Shown here in pieces: positions 42,816-50,721 of a stretch of DNA of 64,000 nt. The stretch's first letter is position 1, and each line of letters starts with the position of its first letter. The notes beneath the pieces are model-generated. The model was not told where the DNA came from. It was given only the letters and a program-made list of their open reading frames with translations, and did not search any database. The stretch is from assembly GCA_052161605.1 (NCBI GenBank), contig CP197409.1; one strand, written 5' to 3'. The position numbers and the translations under genes are program-made. This stretch comes from JBKCUI01 sp052161605 (GTDB taxonomy: Bacteria; Planctomycetota; Planctomycetia; Pirellulales; Pirellulaceae).

Positions 42816-44312
42816 TTGAAGCATTCATCGGAATCACAGGCGAGCAACGCAGGAAAGCCATCTTCGGCGACTTTAGGCCTCACATCGTTGGTTTGCCTAG
42901 TCATCGGGAATATGATCGGCGTCGGAGTTTACGTTTCCGCTGGCTACGCCATTTCCGATCTTCGCGATGCCAGGTATGTGCTCCTAGTCTGGTTCATCGC
43001 TGGCGTTCACGCTCTTTGCGGGGCAGTAGCCTACGCTGCAGTGGCAAAACGGTTTTCGGTTTCCGGAGGTGAGTACGCGATCCTTTCGCGATGGGCTCAT
43101 CCAAGCTTAGGATTTGTTGCCGGATGGGTTTCCATCTTCGCAGGATTTGCTGCACCAATCGCTGCCTCCGCACGAGTTTTCGCCGATTACGCCTTGCAGA
43201 TGGACATCTCGGACGCGAATCGCTCCACTTCGGTGCAATGGCTTGCCATTAGTGTTGTGGTAGGTGCTGCAATATTGCACTGGGTAGAGATCAGATGGAA
43301 TGCCTGGATGAATAACTTGATCATCGCTCTCAAGTTCGTAGGGATTTTTGTTTTTATAGCATTCGGATTGCGCTGGCTCCTTGCAGGAAATGGTTCGAAT
43401 GGAATCTTGGAAGTTGCTGGGGTCGCGGAACCGACAAGTCAAGATTTACTATGGCTGGGGCTAGGCTCTTTTTTCTACACAACGCTCGCTTACACCGGCT
43501 TCAATGCAAGCATCTACCTCGCCGGAGCCCATTCGAGAGATAGGCTATCCTCTGAGAATCGGTCCACCAAGCGTACAGAAGATTTTGGCAGTACAGAGGC
43601 GGAGTCCACACCAGAAAACCTGAGATCACCTAATTGGAATAGGCTCATTGCCAAGTCTATGATCGTATCCTGCATCTTGGTCACCGCTATCTATTTGGTC
43701 CTGAACGCGATTTTTCTCTATGCGATTCCTCCAGACCGACTCACCGGAGCAGGGGAACGTTTTGTAGGGGAGGTCGCCTTGGCAATTGGTGGCAATTGGT
43801 TTAGTACAATGATGGGGTGGCTGATCGTACTGTCCACAGGCACAAGCGTCTTGGCCATGATGATGACCGGGCCCTATGTGTACCTGCAGTTGGCCCGAGA
43901 CCTAGGATGGACCAGACTTTTTGAACGAGAAAAAGCACCGACGAGAATAGCCATTGTTTGCCAAACCATCATCGCGTGTGTCATCATCTCTTTTAGCGAT
44001 CTGTCTAATACGATTTCCTATCTTGGGCTTACCCTAACAGCATGCGGGGGATTAGCGATTGCGAGCATGTGGCTGGCTCAAATGCGAGGGGCATTTGGGG
44101 AACAGCTACGAATTCAGTGGTGGGAGCATCTGTGCGCGATGATCTATGTACTGGGAGCATTCGCGTTGTTGGTCATCGCCTTTATCAGACCAGAGCAACA
44201 CTCCAAATTCGTTTGGAGCATGGGTACCTTTCTGCTCGGCCTGATAGTCTATGGCATATTCCGGTTATCAAGAACAGTTTATTCATCAATTGGTGCAGGC
44301 CCTAATGGATAA
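42816..44312 (+). CDS. APC superfamily amino acid permease
   Basis: 498 residues with about 12 membrane segments. The first has SLVCLVIGNMIGVGVYVSAG, the IGxGIF-like substrate loop of APC carriers, and the family motif around GEYAILSRWAHPSLGFVAGW follows. A polar insert of about 35 residues (RDRLSSENRSTKRTEDFG...) lies between TM6 and TM7, longer than usual. The start codon is TTG, chosen because it follows the stop of the TPR gene by 3 bp and no ATG precedes the first TM. Substrate unknown. Confidence 0.85.
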   Translation: MKHSSESQASNAGKPSSATLGLTSLVCLVIGNMIGVGVYVSAGYAISDLRDARYVLLVWFIAGVHALCGAVAYAAVAKRFSVSGGEYAILSRWAHPSLGFVAGWVSIFAGFAAPIAASARVFADYALQMDISDANRSTSVQWLAISVVVGAAILHWVEIRWNAWMNNLIIALKFVGIFVFIAFGLRWLLAGNGSNGILEVAGVAEPTSQDLLWLGLGSFFYTTLAYTGFNASIYLAGAHSRDRLSSENRSTKRTEDFGSTEAESTPENLRSPNWNRLIAKSMIVSCILVTAIYLVLNAIFLYAIPPDRLTGAGERFVGEVALAIGGNWFSTMMGWLIVLSTGTSVLAMMMTGPYVYLQLARDLGWTRLFEREKAPTRIAIVCQTIIACVIISFSDLSNTISYLGLTLTACGGLAIASMWLAQMRGAFGEQLRIQWWEHLCAMIYVLGAFALLVIAFIRPEQHSKFVWSMGTFLLGLIVYGIFRLSRTVYSSIGAGPNG

Positions 44313-44371
44313 AGCCCAGTGGGTCGAAGGTTTTCCTGTAACCGGGGCGGCCCCTAATCTTCGCTAATCAC

Positions 44372-44400
44372 AGATTGTTAGACGTTTCTTTTGACAATCT
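44372..44400. repeat. Inverted repeat downstream of the permease gene
   Basis: agattgt (44372-44378) and acaatct (44394-44400) form a perfect 7-bp stem with a 15-nt loop, without a T run. In the 291-bp gap between convergent genes (44313-44603). It may be a weak terminator. Confidence 0.4.
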
Positions 44401-44603
44401 AAAGGTAGTGGGCTGGACGCAACTGGAGCCCAAGAGATGATTGCAATAGGCCACCGGTTTCAACTGTTGCTATTAGCCTTGCAGTCGCTTCTGAGTACTG
44501 CTTTTCTACCCCACTCTTGTAACGCGGGGTTGAGCACCTCCGATTTACCGAAGGCCCACCCTTAAAAAAAACCGACCGGCGCAGTGGAGAGATGGTAATC
44601 TCG

Positions 44604-45458
44604 TCATTTTAAGTGTTGCTCAAACCAGCCAATCATCCCCTGGAACATCTTGCTGTTTCCCGCACCGTCGAAGCCGTGGGCCGCCCCCTTGATGACGATT
44701 AGCTCGACCGGCACATCATTGGCTCTCAGTGCCTCCTCCATTTTCTCACTGTGCCAAATGGGAACCAATTCGTCTTTGTCACCATGTACAAGTATTGTCG
44801 GGGCATCATCCTTGGTTACATGCTTTATTGGTGAATAGCGGTCGGCTTGCTTTGGATCGAACTTGAGTGCAGGGAACTGTTCGCGAAGTGGGTTGTCGGG
44901 CTCAACATAAGGACCGAGGTCGGTCGGAGGAAAGACTGCTGCCACAGCGGCGATTCGCGGATGAGATTCCGGTGTGCCCTCGTGGTTGGTTTGCGTTCCA
45001 AGGATTAGTGTCAAGTGACCACCAGCACTGAAGCCAAAGACTCCCAGCTTGTTCTTGTCGATTTGATACGAATCCGCATTTTCTGAGATATGCTTGAGAG
45101 CCAGCTTAACATCTCCCACAATCTCAGGAATCACATACTTGGGACTGCTGCCATGACGCACTGGCAGGATGGTGTACCCCTCATTTAGCAGTGGAGCAAA
45201 TAGAGCAGCTGCCATTTGTTCCGGTGGCATCCAGGTCGAAACCCAACCTCCGCTAACCATAAAAATGAGACCTATCCCCTTGGCGTTCTCTCTAGGAGTT
45301 ATCACATCATACGTGAGTGCCATGCCATCCTTGTGGCCGTAAACGACATCAGGCTTGACGTCGAATTCCACTGTAGGAGATTTCCCCCAAGAGGGAGACG
45401 TTATCGTCGAAACTGCTATATTAAGAGTAACTGCAACTAGGAGGGTAAGGAGCTTCAT
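44604..45458 (-). CDS. Secreted alpha/beta hydrolase (BD-FAE/Aes type esterase)
   Basis: 284 residues from the ATG at 45458, which opens a signal peptide (KLLTLLVAVTLNIAVSTIT). The catalytic Ser is in FGFSAGGHLTL, the acid in VHGDKDELVP and the His in GAAHGFDGAG. The N-terminal DVVYGHKDGMALTYDVI then a GG oxyanion loop VSGGWVSTW are typical of the secreted hydrolases used by planctomycetes on ester-linked carbohydrates and xylan. Divergent from the next gene, 109 bp apart. Confidence 0.85.
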   Translation of the reverse strand: MKLLTLLVAVTLNIAVSTITSPSWGKSPTVEFDVKPDVVYGHKDGMALTYDVITPRENAKGIGLIFMVSGGWVSTWMPPEQMAAALFAPLLNEGYTILPVRHGSSPKYVIPEIVGDVKLALKHISENADSYQIDKNKLGVFGFSAGGHLTLILGTQTNHEGTPESHPRIAAVAAVFPPTDLGPYVEPDNPLREQFPALKFDPKQADRYSPIKHVTKDDAPTILVHGDKDELVPIWHSEKMEEALRANDVPVELIVIKGAAHGFDGAGNSKMFQGMIGWFEQHLK

Positions 45459-45567
45459 GATAGGTTCTGCGATTGAGCAAATTAGTCTACAACAAGGTCG
45501 CCTGTGGAACACACATCATAGCACAACTCGACGAAAGGAGTCGGAGAGCAAGCCTCCGCTGCAATCT

Positions 45568-46617
45568 ATGAGCCAAGGAATCTTTTACTCGACGCGACTA
45601 TGTTTGGTTGTTTGGAGCCTGCTTGGTTGGGCGTGCTTGACCACCTTTTCCAGTGCTCGCGGACAAAATCAGGCTAAGGAGCAGAACATGGACGACGATA
45701 AAAAAGGTTGGAATGTGCCTCTACCGACGATGGGAGGAATGCAGTTCTGGACCGATTACCGATGGTGGCACGGTTGGCGTTTGCAATACAACAGAACTCT
45801 GGATCATTGGCGTTTGCTGGATCCGTCCGGAATTCGGAGAGCTTGGGGGGGCAAAAATGCTATGCTTGCGGAGCTAGAAAAAATCCAACGCCAATCACCG
45901 CCAACAGCGAAACTCGACGAAGTTGTTCTACTGGTTCACGGACTTTTTCGCACTAAGGATAGCATGGTACCCGTGCAGGAAGCATGGGAGGAAAGGAATA
46001 AACTGCATGCAGCTCTACAGCCCGGTGATAGTTTTCATGCGGGAGCGAGTCGGATTTGCTTCGCAATTTCTTATGCTAGTACCAGGGCGTCGATCGACAA
46101 CCATGCTGCCGCATTTCGCGAGTTGGTTGAGAATCTGCCCGATACGCCTCGAATAAGTTTTGTCGGTCACAGTCTTGGTAACATCGTATTTCGTCGGGCG
46201 ATCGGTGAGTGGCAAGCAAGCGGGGACCCTCGAGGAGTGTTGCCGAGGCTGAATCGGGCGGTCATGCTAGGGCCTCCCAATCAAGGCTCGGCGTTTGCTG
46301 CTAGCCTTTCGCGGCTAGGAGTTTTTGAAACGCTAACCGGTGCGAGCGGAATGCACCTGGGACCTGCATGGGAAAAGTTGCAAGCCTCGCTGGGGACTCC
46401 TCCCTGTCCTTTTGCGATCGTGGTCGGGGATATCTCTGGTTCTTATCTCAGCAACCCACTGCTGGAAGGGCCGAGCGATGGAGTCGTTACCGTTGAGGAG
46501 GCCCATTTGGACGGGGCGACGGAAACCAAAAACTACCCCGTGTTACATTCATTCTTGATGAACGATCCAGCAATCTTAAACTCGACTTTGTCCTTCTTGG
46601 AAGGTGGCCACCTCTAG
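45568..46617 (+). CDS. Secreted lipase-like alpha/beta hydrolase
   Basis: 349 residues from the ATG at 45568 that opens a signal peptide (SQGIFYSTRLCLVVWSLLG); 71 more open codons upstream overlap the divergent gene. Lipase motifs are LLVHGLFRTKDSM, the nucleophile elbow FVGHSLGNIVFR with GHSLG, the PPNQGS strand and DGVVTVEEAHLDG with the acid, and the final His in VLHSFLM. It matches PGAP1-like or triacylglycerol lipase domain proteins. A secreted esterase of unknown lipid substrate. Confidence 0.8.
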   Translation: MSQGIFYSTRLCLVVWSLLGWACLTTFSSARGQNQAKEQNMDDDKKGWNVPLPTMGGMQFWTDYRWWHGWRLQYNRTLDHWRLLDPSGIRRAWGGKNAMLAELEKIQRQSPPTAKLDEVVLLVHGLFRTKDSMVPVQEAWEERNKLHAALQPGDSFHAGASRICFAISYASTRASIDNHAAAFRELVENLPDTPRISFVGHSLGNIVFRRAIGEWQASGDPRGVLPRLNRAVMLGPPNQGSAFAASLSRLGVFETLTGASGMHLGPAWEKLQASLGTPPCPFAIVVGDISGSYLSNPLLEGPSDGVVTVEEAHLDGATETKNYPVLHSFLMNDPAILNSTLSFLEGGHL

Positions 46618-46652
46618 CGGAGGGGGGTAACTGCCGCCAAACCATAGCCCGA

Positions 46653-47723
46653 TCAATTGTTCTCGCCGCCCTGCTGATTGCGGAGGTGTTGCTGCAGATA
46701 GATGGCCCTTTCGATATTGCGATCGGCGACACTAAGCTTGTGTCCACGGAGCTTTTGCAAATGGGCCGGTTGAGTTTGGATAAATAGTTTGTTCAAGATC
46801 GGGATTTTGATGTCTTGCAAGAGACCGAGATTGACCCCCATACGCACCTTGCTCAAATAGTGCATGGTTTCTTCACTGCTAATCTTTTTGGCAGTGCAAA
46901 GAATGCCGAGCGCACGGCTGACATTGTCACTGAGATCAGCCTTACCTTGTTCGACCATAAACTCTCGTGCTCGTCGCTCGTAGTCGATGATCCTTGGAAC
47001 AACCTCCTTGACTCGTTCCATCAGAGCAACCTCGGAGCGCCCGAGAGTTGTTTGGTTGCTTATCTGGTAAAAATCGCCCATGAATTGAGAGCCTTCTCCG
47101 AAAAGCCCTCTCACCGCAACGTTGATTTTGTTCAAGGCTCGAAAAACCTTGTCAATCTGTTTCGTTGCGACTAGGGCTGGCAAGTGCAGCATCACGCTGA
47201 CACGGAGCCCTGTGCCGACATTGGTTGGGCAAGCGGTCAGGTAGCCCAGTTTGCTGGTGTAGGAGTAAGTAAGCTTTTCCTCGAGGATGTTGTCGAGCTC
47301 GTCCATTCGGCTCCAAGCAGACTCGAGATCCAAACCGCTCTGCATGACTTGGAATCGGAGATGATCCTCTTCGTTGATCATGATGCTAAATCGTTCTTTG
47401 GGATCTAGAATGACAGCTCGAGCCCCTTGGGCTTCACTGAGCTCATGGCTGATCAGTTGACGCTCCATTAAGAACTGCCGGTCGAGCTCGCCGAGTTTTG
47501 CAACGTCGACGTACTCCACCTCCCCCGAAATGGGAAGTCCGGTTAGCGCACTGTGGACCTCGGTAGTGATGTTGGCGCGGTCCTTAGGACTGCACTTACG
47601 GATAAAGGGGAAGCCCGCGATGTTGCGTGCGAGACGGATTCGGCTGCTGATGACGATATCGGATTCAGGGCCTTTTCCGCTCAGCCATTCCCCGCTTTGT
47701 TGAGCTAAATCGTCTAGTTTCAC
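46653..47723 (-). CDS. mcsB: Protein arginine kinase McsB
   Basis: 356 residues, the family length, from a GTG start. Phosphagen-kinase fold with ISSRIRLARNIAGFPF near residue 27, the loop NEEDHLRFQVMQSG and the active-site segment CPTNVGTGLRVSVMLHLPAL. McsB phosphorylates arginines to mark proteins for ClpCP; its partner McsA is usually the gene just upstream, but none is visible in the window. Neighbours are a lipase and an A-type Fe-S carrier. Confidence 0.93.
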   Translation of the reverse strand: MKLDDLAQQSGEWLSGKGPESDIVISSRIRLARNIAGFPFIRKCSPKDRANITTEVHSALTGLPISGEVEYVDVAKLGELDRQFLMERQLISHELSEAQGARAVILDPKERFSIMINEEDHLRFQVMQSGLDLESAWSRMDELDNILEEKLTYSYTSKLGYLTACPTNVGTGLRVSVMLHLPALVATKQIDKVFRALNKINVAVRGLFGEGSQFMGDFYQISNQTTLGRSEVALMERVKEVVPRIIDYERRAREFMVEQGKADLSDNVSRALGILCTAKKISSEETMHYLSKVRMGVNLGLLQDIKIPILNKLFIQTQPAHLQKLRGHKLSVADRNIERAIYLQQHLRNQQGGENN

Positions 47724-47864
47724 GTCTTGCTGACCATTTACCGAATAGACTGGATCATTCCATGTTCACGAGTGGCAGATTCTAGGCGGTAACCGTTGTC
47801 TAGGCAATTCTCGTGAAGTGCCAAATCCCAACCTTAGCGGTATTAGTTTTGGCGCGAGGTCAAT

Positions 47865-47892
47865 AAAAAACGGGGAACTGCTAGCTCCCCGT
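47865..47892 (-). terminator. Terminator after the A-type Fe-S carrier gene
   Basis: On the minus strand acgggga pairs with tccccgt (7 bp) and is followed by six T residues (a run at 47865-47870). It lies 62 bp beyond the stop of the Fe-S carrier gene. Confidence 0.85.
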
Positions 47893-47953
47893 CAGATCAA
47901 TACCGACCGACAATCGCGATCGCTGGATCTATTTTGATCTAATGTATGTTGAT

Positions 47954-48283
47954 CTACTGGAACGATTTGCCGCAACCACAGGACTTAACAGCATTCGGGT
48001 TCTCGAACGTGAAGCCTTGTCGCTCCAGGCTCTTGTGGTAGCCGAGAACGCACCCATCGAGCAAGAGAGCGCTTTTCTTGTCGACCACGAAATTGACCCC
48101 GTGCTGTTCGTATCGCGAATCTTTCTCGTCGTCGTACTTGTCGTCGAACTGCAGCGAGTACTGGAAACCGGCGCATCCGCCACCCATTACCCCAACTCGG
48201 ACAAACATTTCGGGGCCAAAACTGGCCTCGGTGCAAGCCTTTTTCAGTTCTTCTGCTGCCACATCAGTCAAAGTTAGCGCCAT
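47954..48283 (-). CDS. erpA: A-type iron-sulfur carrier (ErpA/IscA family)
   Basis: 109 residues from the ATG at 48283 with GAGG 6-8 bases upstream; the longer open frame upstream has no protein-like features. It has the three conserved Cys of the family: GGGCAGFQYSLQF and CGCG near the end in VKSCGCGKSFQ. A-type carriers accept 2Fe-2S or 4Fe-4S clusters and hand them to apoproteins. IscA, ErpA and SufA cannot be told apart by eye. Not next to other Fe-S genes here. Confidence 0.88.
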   Translation of the reverse strand: MALTLTDVAAEELKKACTEASFGPEMFVRVGVMGGGCAGFQYSLQFDDKYDDEKDSRYEQHGVNFVVDKKSALLLDGCVLGYHKSLERQGFTFENPNAVKSCGCGKSFQ

Positions 48284-48603
48284 CGCATCCTCACTAAAAA
48301 CCGGGATATATTGAGCCCGCTGGGCACACCAGCGGATAAACTTGTCACAACAATAGTATAGTATCCAACACAAGCCCCCGACGGCAAGTCATTTTTGACT
48401 AGGCACTACCGTTTATCCTCGCTATCATACTCCCTCCGAAAATTCGAGGAATTTCGGTTACAAGGCCACGACGGGGGATGACGATAGTCTCCTGACTCCG
48501 TTCTGGGGCATTGTAAGTCACTTCAGGCAGCGGGCTGGAGCCATATCGTTGCGGTTGAGACAACTCACGGATTCGTAATTTTGTTGAAAAATCGGATAAA
48601 ATC
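48284..48603. other. Divergent intergenic region
   Basis: 320 bp between the Fe-S carrier gene (minus) and the small basic protein gene (plus). No further gene or repeat is seen; promoters for both must lie here. The stretch just before 48604 is A/T rich. Confidence 0.5.
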
Positions 48604-48702
48604 ATGGCAAAACCACACCGAAAATTGAAAAAAGCAAACCACGGCCAACGGGCCGCCAACAGCAAAGCTCGCAAAGCAAAACGACGTAAGGTTCGAACCT
48701 AG
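48604..48702 (+). CDS. 32-residue very basic protein
   Basis: Short gene starting ATG GCA AAA and ending TAG. The protein MAKPHRKLKKANHGQRAANS... has 15 K/R among 32 residues and no acidic residue, so it must bind RNA or DNA. The pattern PHRKLKKANHG-x-R-x-A-N-x-KARKAKR is one I recall as a conserved small protein of planctomycetes and relatives, with a ribosome or nucleoid association suspected. A/T-rich DNA precedes it and the upstream match to Shine-Dalgarno is weak (gga). Too short for the usual gene callers. Confidence 0.65.
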   Translation: MAKPHRKLKKANHGQRAANSKARKAKRRKVRT

Positions 48703-48920
48703 GTTTTGACGTCTGTTGACTAGGCTCTGACGCTTTGCGTAATGGCAGAATTCAGCTGCTTGTTCATGCAGGCTTGGCTGAGGTGCGGTTCTGCGCACAC
48801 CACGTAGTGGTATGGCGTCCTCAACGGGCCGAGTCGCCGGAAACAAGGGGCCACTCGTGGCGGACTATTACGAGCAGATCGAAGCCCCTACTCGGGTGAT
48901 CAAACAAGGAAAAGTAATTC

Positions 48921-49442
48921 GTGACAGCCAAAGATTTTATCGTTGACCCAGACACCCTCGATTTTACGAAGGTGGTCGCGGACATAGACGAAATCCGAAA
49001 GTACAACCCTCAGCGTTTCGAAATGGAACAACTGACGGCGATCGTGCACGAAGATCCTGAGAAGATCATTTGCGTTGGCTATAAGGATATCACGGACCAA
49101 GAGTTCTGGGTTAGCGGGCACATGCCGGGCATGCCGCTCATGCCGGGTGTTGTCATGCTCGAAGCGGTTGCGCAAGTTTGTTGCTACTGCTGCCACAAAT
49201 ACAAGCTGCTTGGGGACTCTATGGTCGGATTCGGGGGGCTAGACGAGGTCAAGTTCCCTAGCCCTGTGGTGCCTGGTGATCGTTTGGTCGTCATGTGCCA
49301 ACAACTCAAGCTTCGCAAGCCGAGGCTTATCATCTGTCGATTCCAGGGGATGGTGAATCGAACTATTGTCGTCGAAGGGATTCTCAAAGGGATCCCGATC
49401 CCTGTCGACTATCTAAAATCCCTAGGCACCAACCCAAGCTAG
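48921..49442 (+). CDS. fabZ: 3-hydroxyacyl-ACP dehydratase, FabZ-like
   Basis: 173 residues from a GTG start with AAGGAA 9 bases upstream. The hotdog-fold signature WVSGHMPGMPLMPGVVMLEAVAQ near residues 69-91 has the catalytic His and Glu of FabZ, with M in place of the usual F after His. The rest (GFGGLDEVKFPSPVVPGDRL) fits FabZ/FabA-like dehydratases, which form trans-2-enoyl-ACP in fatty acid synthesis. No other fab gene is adjacent, so a special role in lipid A or a polyketide cannot be excluded. Confidence 0.85.
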   Translation: MTAKDFIVDPDTLDFTKVVADIDEIRKYNPQRFEMEQLTAIVHEDPEKIICVGYKDITDQEFWVSGHMPGMPLMPGVVMLEAVAQVCCYCCHKYKLLGDSMVGFGGLDEVKFPSPVVPGDRLVVMCQQLKLRKPRLIICRFQGMVNRTIVVEGILKGIPIPVDYLKSLGTNPS

Positions 49443-49765
49443 CTTGAGAGCGTAATGGCACAAGCCATACGGTGACCGGCGATGCAAAGCGAGCCGCCTT
49501 CGGCCTAGTCGAGGTAGGAACCTTATCTGCCCCACCATCGCTTTCAAGGTTACTGATCCGAACTGCTGTTATGATTGGGCGCACGGCGTGTGTCATCGAA
49601 TCCGCCATGCGAAAACGGCAATGCGTTCGATCGTCGGAATCGAGCGAGTCAACGAATAATACCTTTGTTGAACGCAGCCGTTTTTCAAGCAGCCGCCGAT
49701 TTTTCGGGTACGGCGTCAGCAGGTTGCTTTCTGTCCCGGTAGCACTTTGACTTAGGAGTCTCAGT
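49443..49765. other. Intergenic, no gene seen
   Basis: 323 bp before the repeat protein gene. It must hold that gene's promoter; taggagt 7 bases before 49766 is its ribosome binding site. Open frames here are shadows without protein-like features. Confidence 0.45.
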
Positions 49766-50512
49766 ATGAATCGCAAGGTAAGAAGAGCATTGTTGGTCGG
49801 TACGGTCGTTTTGGGTATGTCAACGCTGATTCCGTATGAAGCGTCCGCGCAGTTTTTCCGCGGGCGTGGATCAAGAGGATATAGCACAGGAGGGAATAGT
49901 GCTGGAGGGCAATATTGCCCTTCGGTGCAAGTATGCTGCACTCCGTCGTATAACCAGTCGTCCGTTTATGGGCAAACCGGAGTAGGCAATGGCTCGACCT
50001 CCTATACTACCGGCCAATCCACCAATTGTTGCGGAGCTACATTAACCTCGAGTGCCAACAACGACTCGGGAATGAATCAACAGGGGGGACAACAAGCTCG
50101 AAGGAGCTACGATTCGGAGGGAAATCGCACCGAGCCGAATACCCAATGGAACAACCAACAGGGTTTCGATTCCCTAGGAAATCGAATCGACACGGGTACT
50201 CAGTGGAACAACCAACAACGCTTTGACTCCCGAGGAGATCGCATCGAATCGGGTATTCAATGGAATCGCCAACGCTTCGATTCCCAAGGGAACCGCGTCG
50301 ATGCAGGTATCCAAAGTAATCAGAGTGGCGCCCGAATCGATGGCAATCTCAATCGCTCACAGGGTGGCTTGGATTCCCAAGGGAGTCGCATTGACGCGGG
50401 AATCCAAAGCACTCAGGATCGCCCCCAACTCGATACCAATCTTAATCCAACATCGGGAGCTCAAGGTTCGGCCGATGTTGGTGTGACCAATCCGATTTCG
50501 CCCAAGCTTTAG
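49766..50512 (+). CDS. Secreted protein with tandem about 18-residue repeats
   Basis: 248 residues. A signal peptide (RRALLVGTVVLGMSTLIPY...ASA) is followed by a Gly/Ser/Cys-rich part with CCTPSYNQSS, then from residue about 112 six tandem repeats of the form (F/Y)DS-x-G-(N/D)R-(I/V/T)-(D/E)-x-G-(T/I)Q-(W/S)N, the last ones diverged. Such repeats with D-x-x-G-x-x and N/Q resemble calcium-binding or cell-surface adhesive repeats, but this is a guess. Exported, likely a surface or matrix protein. Confidence 0.7.
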   Translation: MNRKVRRALLVGTVVLGMSTLIPYEASAQFFRGRGSRGYSTGGNSAGGQYCPSVQVCCTPSYNQSSVYGQTGVGNGSTSYTTGQSTNCCGATLTSSANNDSGMNQQGGQQARRSYDSEGNRTEPNTQWNNQQGFDSLGNRIDTGTQWNNQQRFDSRGDRIESGIQWNRQRFDSQGNRVDAGIQSNQSGARIDGNLNRSQGGLDSQGSRIDAGIQSTQDRPQLDTNLNPTSGAQGSADVGVTNPISPKL

Positions 50513-50581
50513 TGTGTAACGGACGGTTCCAAACAAGGGGGATTCCTTGTTTGGCCGATTAGGAAAGTTTGGCAAACTTCG

Positions 50582-50618
50582 AAAGGAACGCGATCGATTT
50601 TGATCGCGTTCCTTTTTT
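50582..50618 (+). terminator. Strong rho-independent terminator
   Basis: aaaggaacgcgatc pairs with gatcgcgttccttt over 14 bp around a 6-nt loop, followed by six or more T residues. It ends the repeat-protein transcript 70 bp after its stop; a second weaker hairpin (aacaagggggattccttgtt) precedes it. Confidence 0.9.
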
Positions 50619-50721
50619 CTGCTCGGTTCACGACGAAAAAAATACAAGACACCCTTTTCGCAAAAAACCAAACTTCTGTTTTGGCTAGCAAAGCGATCTC
50701 ATTGCATTCACGATTTGGTGG

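Noticed and set aside
49384..49941. 185-codon minus-strand open frame
   Set aside because: Overlaps both the FabZ-like and the repeat-protein genes in antisense and has no recognisable feature.
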